From positions 1 through 30,495 of the forward strand of contig JAPPMF010000001.1 in NCBI GenBank assembly GCA_028819195.1: a DNA stretch of 30,495 nt. Reading direction: 5' to 3'. A program made the translations under genes and the position numbers. Every line of letters starts with the position of its first letter. The first letter of the stretch is position 1. Origin of the DNA: Bin55 sp028819195. GTDB taxonomy: Bacteria; Pseudomonadota; Gammaproteobacteria; Pseudomonadales; Azotimanducaceae. Under the pieces are notes generated by a model. That model made no database searches. It was not told the origin of the DNA and saw nothing but the letters and a program-made list of their open reading frames with translations. Positions 16,459 through 23,430 of this stretch are shown here, piece by piece.

Positions 16459-16998
16459 CTAGTTTTTACGAAAAATTCGATTCAACCGAAACTTTTCGTT
16501 GCCGGATTGGATGTTCACAAATACTCTCAACGTATTTCCGTCGTCGTCAAGCGAATATCTCTCGGTACCTCGTACGGATCGGCGAATTTTTTGAATGACT
16601 AGTGTGGTGTCTCGCCAAATCACCGAGAGCTTCAAACCGTTCTGGATTTTTTGTCCCCATTTAAAATCGTCGTATGGGGAAGTAGAGTAACTTACTCCCA
16701 TCGATTCCGCATCTTGTTCAATCATTAACGTATCGTTGAACAAAACGGGGAAATCGTGCTTTAGAAATATCGCCGATTGGGTGGGATCGTTGAGTTCGCC
16801 TTTAATCAATGCATTGCGTTCTTCACTAAAAATCTTGTTTATGTCGGGGACAGGATCACTATCGCTTTCACTGACTTGCCAGACACCAGAAAAATCGACT
16901 GATTCCGGCGATTCGATTGAACCACCAGCACATCCATTGGACAACCACAACATCACACCAATACCGAGACCTGCGACGAAAACTTTTGCGTATTTCAT
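16459..16998 (-). CDS. Putative lipoprotein, unknown function
   Basis: A 179-residue protein. The signal peptide MKYAKVFVAGLGIGVMLWLSNGCAGG ends in an imperfect lipobox (L-S-N-G-Cys23), so lipidation is likely but not certain. The mature part opens 'VDFSGVWQVSESDSDPVPDIN' and contains 'TTLVIQKIRRSVRGTERYSLDDDGNTLRVFVNI', a beta-rich pattern like small lipocalin-type domains in which a 'GxW' start and 'LDxDGxTLxV' hairpin recur. No family was recognised firmly. ATG 16998 overlaps the Yip1 gene stop by 4 nt, and mtaD follows after 16 nt, so it is the middle gene of a three-gene operon. Confidence 0.72.
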   Translation of the reverse strand: MKYAKVFVAGLGIGVMLWLSNGCAGGSIESPESVDFSGVWQVSESDSDPVPDINKIFSEERNALIKGELNDPTQSAIFLKHDFPVLFNDTLMIEQDAESMGVSYSTSPYDDFKWGQKIQNGLKLSVIWRDTTLVIQKIRRSVRGTERYSLDDDGNTLRVFVNIQSGNEKFRLNRIFRKN

Positions 16999-17828
16999 AG
17001 ATTCGAACTCATTTCCTCAAAGGACTGATTACCGAGTTGATTTACAAATTCTACAAGTTCAAACAATCCAACCGTAAGTGGTATGTAAATTGCCCAAGGT
17101 AAAAGTGCTAACAACAAGCTAGGTATAGTGGAATTTGTCCAACTCTGTAGCCCACGGAATTGAATGTAAATTGTGTAGATTAACGGGATGGTAATCGCCT
17201 CGAAAATAGCGTGGTTTATTCCAATCCAGGAAAATGGCGAAAACAAGCTCTCCATGTTTTCAGGACGGATCGAAGAGTTGAACACCCAGACGGCGTCCGA
17301 GACGAGCCAGAAGGGGACGATGGGTAGGAGACTCCAAAGTGAAAAGCCGAACCATTGTGACCAGCCATACCGAGTACCGAGCATGTTGCCTACAATCAGA
17401 AAGTACGTCGCAAGCAATGCACAACCTAGAGCTAAACCGACGAGTACAAACACCGGATTAAAGGTAGCTTCCAATATACGGGCGGTGAACATTGCTTCTG
17501 GAGTAGTTAACTTTTCGAGTTGTTCTGCGTAAATTGTGTCGTAGAGTTCTTGAAAACTCGATTCTTGGTCAGGTTCCAAGTCCTCAAATGAGATGGGAAA
17601 TGAAGAGCTAGATCTTTGCAACGTTGCTTGAATTCTCGCGATACCGTCGGCTTGCGTTTCTTGCAATTCAACGATTTGTTCGTGGGAAATAAGAAATGCA
17701 CTCAGTCCAACAAACACAAAAGCCGCTACAGTGTATGTGATTAAGACTGGAAATACCGGGACTTTTTCTTTGAAAGTCGAAAAAACCGCGCCGGGGAACA
17801 AGAAGATACCAAGAATTTGTTCTTTCAC
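16995..17828 (-). CDS. Yip1-family integral membrane protein
   Basis: A 277-residue polytopic membrane protein. N-terminal 'ILGIFLFPGAVFSTFKEKVPVFPVL' is typical of bacterial Yip1-domain proteins, which begin with a short 'P..tf..l' segment before the first helix. A soluble acidic loop (about 50-105) follows, then four hydrophobic segments, including 'PVFVLVGLALGCALLATYFLIVG' and 'GWSQWFGFSLWSLLPIVPFWLVSDAVWV'. The GTG start at 17828 has GGAA about 9 nt upstream. It heads the operon with the lipoprotein and mtaD. Bacterial Yip1 proteins have no established general role; an envelope function is inference. Confidence 0.8.
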   Translation of the reverse strand: MKEQILGIFLFPGAVFSTFKEKVPVFPVLITYTVAAFVFVGLSAFLISHEQIVELQETQADGIARIQATLQRSSSSFPISFEDLEPDQESSFQELYDTIYAEQLEKLTTPEAMFTARILEATFNPVFVLVGLALGCALLATYFLIVGNMLGTRYGWSQWFGFSLWSLLPIVPFWLVSDAVWVFNSSIRPENMESLFSPFSWIGINHAIFEAITIPLIYTIYIQFRGLQSWTNSTIPSLLLALLPWAIYIPLTVGLFELVEFVNQLGNQSFEEMSSNL

Positions 17829-17966
17829 TTGGTGATTTCCAAGACGTCAGGTTGTTCTACTGAACAGTAGAACTTAGTGCGAGTGAACATTTATTGATGA
17901 AAAGTCGAGTTACAACGCCCCTGTAGTGCGTGAATTTTCACACACAGAACATAGAGAAAACTAATC

Positions 17967-17996
17967 GGAAGAAACGACAGCAAAATCGTTTCTTCC
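17967..17996 (-). terminator. Strong 11-bp inverted repeat downstream of the Asp/Met-rich lipoprotein gene
   Basis: GGAAGAAACGA-CAGCAAAA-TCGTTTCTTCC is a perfect 11-bp stem with an 8-nt loop. On the minus strand it lies about 78 nt after the lipoprotein stop and is followed by GATTAGTTTTC, so it is a plausible intrinsic terminator. It also sits about 140 nt upstream of the Yip1 start and could instead be a regulatory site. A weaker hairpin (GACTAGC...GCTAGTC, 18041-18062) lies between it and the stop codon. Confidence 0.5.
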
Positions 17997-18073
17997 AATA
18001 TCTAAGGATCGCTGCTTTTCAGATATTGTGTCAGATCGAAGACTAGCTCGTCATTGCTAGTCTATCTAGCAAA

Positions 18074-18439
18074 CTACTTGTCTTCTTCCTCGGTATCGGA
18101 CATGTCGTCACCTGATGCGTCAGAATCCATATCCATGTCGGCATCTGAATCGTCTTCTTGAGTGGTATCAAGACTGTCCATAATGGTTTGAGCATCCACC
18201 GTGTCGCCATTCTCAGCGTCAGAGTCCATATCCCCGTCCATTTGCATGGCATCGTCCATCTCGGACATATCTTCGTCCATAGTCATATCGTCGGACATAC
18301 CGGAGGTATCTTCGTCCATCATGTCCATATCGCCAGCATCTGTATCAGCACTAGCGGCATCGTCAGTAGATTCACCGCCACCGCAACCAGTAACGAAGGC
18401 TACAAACGCGACAAGAAGTAAAGCAGTTAATGTTTTCAT
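18074..18439 (-). CDS. Asp/Met-rich lipoprotein, unknown function
   Basis: A 121-residue protein. The signal peptide MKTLTALLLVAFVAFVTGC has a lipobox VTGC with Cys19. ATG 18439 has AGGAG about 8 nt upstream; an in-frame GTG at 18460 lacks this. The mature 103 residues are almost wholly low complexity: about 33 Asp and 15 Met, with repeated DMD, DEDM and MDSD groups and only one Lys at the end. There is no folded domain. Such a chain is probably disordered, strongly acidic and able to bind divalent cations, while the Met could bind Cu(I) or act as an oxidant sink; both roles are inference. It stands alone, divergent from kdsD. Long plus-strand frames across it are mirror artefacts of its skewed codons. 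Confidence 0.78.
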   Translation of the reverse strand: MKTLTALLLVAFVAFVTGCGGGESTDDAASADTDAGDMDMMDEDTSGMSDDMTMDEDMSEMDDAMQMDGDMDSDAENGDTVDAQTIMDSLDTTQEDDSDADMDMDSDASGDDMSDTEEEDK

Positions 18440-18668
18440 TAGTATTTCTCCTAGGTTCACTTACGTAACTCGTGTCACCGATTGCTGCGTAAAACAACGA
18501 TCAAATCCACGATGTAGATATATAGTTTATCAAATAATTCGAATCTGTGCAAATTCAAATCAATCCAAGATGCTTACCCTAACTACTGATTTCAGTTTCG
18601 TAACATTACAATGCAACTCAATCGTGCTTACTTTTGATCGTTAAATTTCTTGATTTTCTGCATTTTGT

Positions 18669-19664
18669 ATGAACACTGAAGCTCACCACGAACGCGCAAG
18701 AACCATGCTAAACGGGTATTCCGCAGCACTGTTTCAAACAGGCAGCATGGTCGACGTTAAATTTGATAAGGCTGTGGACGCGATCACGGCACTTGATTCT
18801 CTGTTGGTAATCACTGGTTTAGGAAAAAGCGGACTCATTGGACAGAAAGCTGCCGCGACCTTTTCAAGTACGGGCACCCGGGCGGTTTTTGTTCATCCAG
18901 TCGAAGCTTTGCACGGTGATTCGGGAGTTGTTGAACCGACAGCAGGGATGCTTGCGATTTCGAAAGGAGGAGGCAATTCAGAAACTATTGAGTTTGTGCG
19001 GCAGTTCAAGACGGTATCGAATGGTATCGTCATAACGATCACTGAACCGGATACAAAATTGTCCGAACTGGCGAACATCCCTTTGTTCATTCCAGAACTC
19101 GAAGAAATTGACGAGTGGGATCTTGCGCCTACAACTAGCACCATGACCACGATGGGAATCTGCGATGTATTAGCTATCTGTGTACAACAAAAGAAAGGGT
19201 TAACGGCAGAACACTTTGCCCAATTTCATCCTCAAGGAACCTTAGGAAAACGCTTACGTCTAAAAGCTGGCGATTTCATGGTTGGTGGCGACGATTTACC
19301 TATATGTAACGCCAATTTGAAAGCCTCCGATGTGATTTTTGAAATTTCGTCAAAAGGGTTAGGTACAGTCATTTTGGTCGATGCGAACGAGCGGTTAGTC
19401 GGGACGATCACGGATGGAGATATCAGAAGATTACTCGAACGGCATGAAAACGTTCTTAAACTTAATGCGATGGAGTGTTTTCGTCTCAGTCGGCGCAGTG
19501 GAGATCTGCCACAACCTGAAGTAAGCATTGTTTCGGAACATACGAAAGCTATTGAATGTTTAGAGCAAATGCAGCGCGATCGAATTACTAGTTTGGTTGT
19601 AGTGAAAAAGAACCGACCGGTAGGATTGGTTCGAATGCAAGATTTGGTAGCCGCTGGTTTATAG
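18669..19664 (+). CDS. kdsD: Arabinose-5-phosphate isomerase (KdsD/KpsF/GutQ family)
   Basis: Interconverts ribulose-5-phosphate and arabinose-5-phosphate, the first step to KDO for lipopolysaccharide. The 331 residues contain an N-terminal SIS sugar-isomerase domain (about 40-175) with VITGLGKSGLIGQKAAATF (47-65), HPVEALHGDSG (76-86) and PTTSTMTTMGICDVLA (154-169). The conserved HFAQFHPQGTLGKRL (182-196) follows, then two CBS domains (about 200-331), the second ending 'DRITSLVVVKKNRPVGLVRMQDLVAAG'. The canonical HGDLG loop reads HGDSG here, a mild change. Unlike many gammaproteobacteria, it has no kdsC or lpt neighbours, so a GutQ-like second copy is possible. Confidence 0.93.
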   Translation: MNTEAHHERARTMLNGYSAALFQTGSMVDVKFDKAVDAITALDSLLVITGLGKSGLIGQKAAATFSSTGTRAVFVHPVEALHGDSGVVEPTAGMLAISKGGGNSETIEFVRQFKTVSNGIVITITEPDTKLSELANIPLFIPELEEIDEWDLAPTTSTMTTMGICDVLAICVQQKKGLTAEHFAQFHPQGTLGKRLRLKAGDFMVGGDDLPICNANLKASDVIFEISSKGLGTVILVDANERLVGTITDGDIRRLLERHENVLKLNAMECFRLSRRSGDLPQPEVSIVSEHTKAIECLEQMQRDRITSLVVVKKNRPVGLVRMQDLVAAGL

Positions 19665-19710
19665 GATATACTATCTACTGGTGTTGGAAAGTAAATGAGG
19701 TGAAGTCTCA

Positions 19711-20307
19711 ATGTTTAGTAAATATTTCATTTCAGCGTCTGTTTATATCTCACTGATTGTGTTCCCGTTTTTTACGCTCCAGGCGGATGAATCAAAAATA
19801 CTGGGATCATGGGTGTTGAATGATGATTTGACCGCCGAGTTAAAACCCAAACCTAGAAAATCCCGCTCTATGGGAGGTCTTGGTGGTGTTTCGGTTTCCG
19901 CGGGTGGAATCGGAATCCCGCTTCCGGGTGGGGGTATGGGTGGCCCTGCCGCAGCAGCGGCTTCACTTAAATTTCCTACTGTTCTAGAATGTGAAGGATT
20001 TGAACTGAGTAAGAAAGACGACAAAGTAACGTTAAATTGTGAAGACGGTAGTCGCCGAGACTTTTACATTGGAAACAAGCACGGTCGGAAAACTAGCTTG
20101 ACCTCCAAGACACTTCGGGAGTCTTATTCATCGACATCGAGAACCGTTAAACACGCTTTTAAGTTAGATAAGAACGATAACTTAATTGTGACTGTCCGCA
20201 TCAAAGCGAAAGGAGGGGAAGAGCAGGTTCACGTTCGGGCGTTTTCTAAAGAGGTCGAAGATGACGAGGTAACGGAAATGTCGGTGTCGGAAGAACGGAT
20301 ACCGTAG
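19711..20307 (+). CDS. Exported protein with Gly-rich loop, unknown function
   Basis: A 198-residue protein. Its signal peptide (MFSKYFISASVYISLIVFPFFTLQA) is followed by 'DESKILGSWVLNDDLTAELKPKP'. A Gly/Pro/Ala-rich low-complexity stretch follows (about 53-90: MGGLGGVSVSAGGIGIPLPGG), then a beta-rich C-terminal part with 'CEGFELSKKDDKVTLNCEDGSRRDFYIG', two Cys that could form a disulfide, and 'HAFKLDKNDNLIVTVRIKAKGG'. ATG 19711 has AGGTGA about 8 nt upstream. It starts 46 nt after kdsD on the same strand and may be co-transcribed. The pattern resembles small periplasmic proteins that report 'W.LN.D' lipocalin-like hairpins, but I cannot name a family. Confidence 0.7.
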   Translation: MFSKYFISASVYISLIVFPFFTLQADESKILGSWVLNDDLTAELKPKPRKSRSMGGLGGVSVSAGGIGIPLPGGGMGGPAAAAASLKFPTVLECEGFELSKKDDKVTLNCEDGSRRDFYIGNKHGRKTSLTSKTLRESYSSTSRTVKHAFKLDKNDNLIVTVRIKAKGGEEQVHVRAFSKEVEDDEVTEMSVSEERIP

Positions 20308-20345
20308 TCAATCAACAGCCCCCAAAAAAAATAGTTTCCACCGGT

Positions 20346-21021
20346 ATGGATAGCACATACCTTACATTTTGAACGAAACACTCCATTACCACTACGTGGC
20401 GATCCCGATCAGCCTGCTACCCTGGAGAGTGATCTTGAACTTGCTGATATCGGGCAGAGAATTGGTGCCCGTTGCATCGACCTCATTGTGTGGTTATGTT
20501 TGACAGTATTGGTCTATTTGCTTGTCCTTTGGGTTGCGTTTGAATTCCATAACACCAACTATTTCGGGACATTCCCAAATGAAGAAACCATGCATGAAGT
20601 GTGGGCTGATTTAAACAATACTGAGCCCAGAGGGTACTTGATTAATCTCTTTGGTGTGGATGGTCCTAGAATTTTTACTCGGGAGCAGATGATAGTTCTT
20701 CCGTACTCATGGATATTTGTGTGGCTTGTAATTAGTCAAGGGATTTTTCTTCTGCTACAAGGGAAGCTGTTAGCTAAGTATGGACAAACCATTGGCAAAC
20801 TGAACCTCAATATTGTCATCGTCGATCGAGTAACGCGTGAGAAGCTTCCTTTTGGAAAACTTTACCTGAAACGCTATCTCGTGTTTGATTCGTTCCTACT
20901 GTTCGGTTGGTTGTTGGGTTTGATTTTCAGGCTCATCGATTTTGCTTTTTTGTTCAGAAAAGATCGGCGTACCATCCGCGATTTGGTGGCCAATACGGTC
21001 GTGATTAAACAGAAAATCTGA
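20346..21021 (+). pseudogene. RDD-family membrane protein with N-terminal frameshift
   Basis: The main frame, open to the stop at 21019-21021, has its first ordinary start at GTG 20488, already inside the first membrane helix. The same frame upstream encodes 'PLPLRGDPDQPATLESDLE' and the RDD signature 'LADIGQRIGARCIDLIVW', with no ATG, GTG or TTG. ATG 20346 starts in another register (MDSTYLTF then TGA). Removing one T from the TTTT run at 20367-20370 joins them into a continuous 224-residue protein. RDD proteins have three or so membrane helices with a conserved R...DD core; here RCID, WLCLTVLVYLLVLW, and 'GQTIGKLNLNIVIVDRVTREK' then 'LVFDSFLLFGWLLGLIFRLIDF' are family-typical. The break could be mutation, sequencing error or a real recoding site. 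Confidence 0.75.
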
Positions 21022-21348
21022 GGCGCAACTCTGAGTAAGAACCCTCGCAAAGAAGCGTATTCCTCAATTACACCAACCATTAAACACAACTTCTAACTTG
21101 ATCGTTAAGTCCTTAGAACTTGGAGAACTTTGGGCTAGTAGCAACGTTAGCGTCGTTAAAGCACGTAGATCAAGTAGATGTGTGTGGTTTTACGTACTAA
21201 ATACATCAGGAACAGCAACACAGCTTGGTTTGTTACCATCCACAAAAGGGGTGATCCTTCACGATGAAGTAGAGAAGGTGTAAAGCCTTTAACTCATATG
21301 TTTGATATAGCGGTTCGCCTAGCGCAGTCTGTTCTGTGTTGGGTCTGA
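21022..21348. other. Intergenic stretch with no supported gene
   Basis: A frame of 61 codons opens at a TTG (21098) on the plus strand but has no ribosome site or recognisable domain. The segment just before the lipoprotein remnant (about 21320-21348) is weakly similar to the DNA just before the second copy (about 21640-21657). I see no RNA gene or strong hairpin. Confidence 0.5.
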
Positions 21349-21474
21349 GTGGTTAGTGGATGCTCAAGTAACGATCACGAAAACGCGTCTATCTAAGAAG
21401 AATGTATCTATATATCCGAGTTGAGCGAAGAGGAATTGATTGATATAGTGCTTGAAAGAGATGGATTGAAATAA
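21349..21474 (+). pseudogene. Decayed copy of the small lipoprotein gene
   Basis: In frame this reads VVSGCSSNDHENASI, then an in-frame TAA at 21394-21396, then EECIYISELSEEELIDIVL and a final stop at 21472-21474. It matches the intact copy downstream (VVSGCSSSNHKNASIEEEKC, then IQLSKLSNRELGELV). At DNA level 'ggttagtggatgctcaagta' is identical and 'aaaacgcgtctatc' is shared. The upstream signal-peptide region has a stop in frame (21346-21348), so this copy is broken at both ends. Confidence 0.75.
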
Positions 21475-21609
21475 TTGAAAACATCATTTAAATTAAAAAA
21501 GAAACACATAGAAGCATGTCGCTATTTATCTGAACTGAATGAACAGCAATTGATAAATCTAATATTTATTGTTGGTCGCTACCGAGCAAATAAAAATATA
21601 TTCCTAAAA

Positions 21610-21837
21610 ATGCTAAAAAAAATGCTAATGCTATTAGGCCGTGCGCTACGTATAAGCGTTGTGGTTAGTGGATGCTCAAGTAGTAATCACAAAAACGCGT
21701 CTATCGAAGAAGAAAAATGTATCCAGTTATCCAAGTTGAGCAACCGAGAATTAGGTGAACTGGTAGCTGCGGAACTAGTAAAACGAGCTGAAGCTGAATT
21801 AGAAGCTGAAGATAAAGATAAAACCAGTCCCGAATGA
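21610..21837 (+). CDS. Small lipoprotein, unknown function
   Basis: About 75 residues from ATG 21610. The chain MLKKMLMLLGRALRISVVVSGC gives a basic start, a hydrophobic core and a lipobox-like VSGC at Cys22. The mature part is 'SSSNHKNASIEEEKC...', then 'LSKLSNRELGELVAAELVKRAEAELEAEDKDK', an amphipathic acidic helix. The open frame continues upstream to a TTG at 21475. That extension contains another degenerate 'EACRYLSELNEQQLINLIF' unit, similar to the 'CIQLSKLSNRELGELV' unit, so it looks like remnant sequence fused in frame by chance. No ribosome site is clear for either start. Confidence 0.5.
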   Translation: MLKKMLMLLGRALRISVVVSGCSSSNHKNASIEEEKCIQLSKLSNRELGELVAAELVKRAEAELEAEDKDKTSPE

Positions 21838-21871
21838 ATGTTGTCTAGCGGTTTAGTTGAGGCTGTCAAGA

Positions 21872-22639
21872 TCAAATAGACTTTTCTATCTTCCGGAGTT
21901 TAAATATCCCACTGGGGAGGAACCGTATGCGAATTTGAACGCGTACTGGAACAATACGGTCTTCAAACTCTCCAAACCAAATATCCACTCGACGAGTTTC
22001 ATCGTCGTCGTAGATGAACTCGTATTGACACTGTGTTGTTAAACCAGAGACATATTGCCTTCCTTGAGACAGTTTTTTATCGGAGACTTCTTCTTTCAGA
22101 CGAACCATGAAGGTTTCGTCTTCATCGAAAACTTGCATCTCATCTTGACAAGATGAATAAGCGAACAACGTAGTCATGAAATCGTTACCTGAGGGAGTCG
22201 CGAACTCCCAATCATCTCGATCAGTTCTTTTAATCGTGGTCATTTGATCTTTGACAATGATCTCTTTACGAGTTTGTTTTTTCTCTTTTTCTTCGATCAT
22301 CGTGAAGGTTTTAGTTGTCGGAATTTGTTCCGCTAGTGTGCCAGTCGCGACGAATTCGCCGTGTAAGTTCAGCAGTTGTCCTAGCGTACCTCCAGTATTT
22401 AAATCTCCCTTGAGTTCATAAGATTCTTCGGTGGTTGTCAGTTCTAGATCCGTGACACCCACACCGAAAAATCCCAGTTTGACATCGTAAATCAGAGCAA
22501 CTGTTTGACTCTCTGAAGCAGAGGAAGTTTCGATATCTTCAGTAGTCTCAGTCTCGCCGATGGCGGATGAAACACAATAAAGAACGACACCGAAGACAAT
22601 AAAAATGGTTCGACCCAACGAGTAATTTAGTCGTTCCAT
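21872..22639 (-). CDS. DUF3108 exported protein
   Basis: A 255-residue periplasmic protein. Its signal peptide is at about 1-28 (RTIFIVFGVVLYCVSSAIG). An acidic Ser/Thr spacer and a beta-rich domain follow, with the DUF3108 pattern: 'ALIYDVKLGFFGVGVTDLELTTTEESYELKGDLNTGG', later 'QCQYEFIYDDDETRRVDIWFGEFEDRIVPVRVQIR'. The family role is not established; members are predicted to be periplasmic or outer-membrane-associated. ATG 22639 overlaps the deacetylase gene by 13 nt, showing co-transcription as the last gene of the DUF924-glycosyltransferase-deacetylase-DUF3108 group. This context suggests work on an exported or surface glycan (inference). Confidence 0.85.
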   Translation of the reverse strand: MERLNYSLGRTIFIVFGVVLYCVSSAIGETETTEDIETSSASESQTVALIYDVKLGFFGVGVTDLELTTTEESYELKGDLNTGGTLGQLLNLHGEFVATGTLAEQIPTTKTFTMIEEKEKKQTRKEIIVKDQMTTIKRTDRDDWEFATPSGNDFMTTLFAYSSCQDEMQVFDEDETFMVRLKEEVSDKKLSQGRQYVSGLTTQCQYEFIYDDDETRRVDIWFGEFEDRIVPVRVQIRIRFLPSGIFKLRKIEKSI

Positions 22640-23430
22640 TTACATTTTCCTGTTCTGATTCTTAATCGAAAACTCATTAAACTGTCGTGCCCTGATACTT
22701 TGACTCGTGGTAATGTTAGTATATCTTTAAAGATGTTCGTTGAAATACCTTGGATTGTTGTTACCGCGTTCTGATATCCGACCTCCTTTACGATCTCTAC
22801 ATGCGATTCATTGAAGAGGCCAAATGGATAAGCGAACGAACTAACCTTCGTATTAAATGTCTCTACTAGATTCTGTAGACTCGATTCGATTTCGTTTCGA
22901 CACTCAGTATGTGTGAGGTTTAAAAGATTATCGTGAGTTAACGTATGTCCACCTAATTCCCAGCGACCAGATTGCAGCATTTGAACGACATCTTGATCTA
23001 AGAGTTTGGGTTCGGCTTTAAGTTCCCCATCCGCGTGATGGGCTTTCTTCCGAGAAGACCAATCTCGATCGTGTCTATCGACAACTAAGTAAAGAGTAGC
23101 TTTGGCGTTGTATTTTTTCAAAATTGGGTCGGCAACCAGGAAATTATCGCGATAACCATCGTCAAAAGTCAACACAACATTTTTGCGGGATGTCTGATCT
23201 TTCAATTCAGACATGTGGATGAAATTCCAACCGTTTTCTTTTAACCACCGTATTTGCCGTTCAAACTCAACTGGATCGACGCGGAGTTTATTGAAGCGTT
23301 TTTTTGGTTTTTGTCGACTAATCATGTGATACATTAAGATGCGTGGATGTTGGAAAGAAACCGTCGGTCTCCACCACGCATACTGAAAGGAAATGGCCAA
23401 CACAAGCGTAGCAACCGCGAGCCAAATCAT
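22627..23430 (-). CDS. Polysaccharide deacetylase (NodB domain), membrane-anchored
   Basis: Carbohydrate esterase family 4 protein that would remove N-acetyl or other acyl groups from an exported polysaccharide. It has 267 residues from ATG 23430, which overlaps the glycosyltransferase stop by 4 nt (ATGA). An in-frame GTG at 23469 is less likely. An N-terminal membrane helix (MIWLAVATLVLAISFQYAWW) points to an inner-membrane anchor with a periplasmic catalytic domain. NodB motif 1 is VVLTFDDGYRDN (about 85-96, catalytic Asp/metal Asp). Motif 2 is GGHTLTHDNL (about 160-169, metal-binding His pair). A later motif 'SFAYPFGLFNESHVEIVKEVGY' (R/P-x-P-x-G type) is also present. It works with the adjacent glycosyltransferase by context. 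Confidence 0.93.
   Translation of the reverse strand: MIWLAVATLVLAISFQYAWWRPTVSFQHPRILMYHMISRQKPKKRFNKLRVDPVEFERQIRWLKENGWNFIHMSELKDQTSRKNVVLTFDDGYRDNFLVADPILKKYNAKATLYLVVDRHDRDWSSRKKAHHADGELKAEPKLLDQDVVQMLQSGRWELGGHTLTHDNLLNLTHTECRNEIESSLQNLVETFNTKVSSFAYPFGLFNESHVEIVKEVGYQNAVTTIQGISTNIFKDILTLPRVKVSGHDSLMSFRLRIRTGKCKWND

Noticed and set aside
18201..18644. 147-codon plus-strand frame across the acidic lipoprotein
   Set aside because: It mirrors the GAC/GAT/ATG-rich codons of the minus-strand gene as Ser/Ile/Val; the minus-strand frame has a signal peptide, lipobox and ribosome site.
21098..21283. 61-codon plus-strand frame after the RDD gene
   Set aside because: It starts with TTG, has no ribosome site and matches no domain; left as unannotated intergenic sequence.
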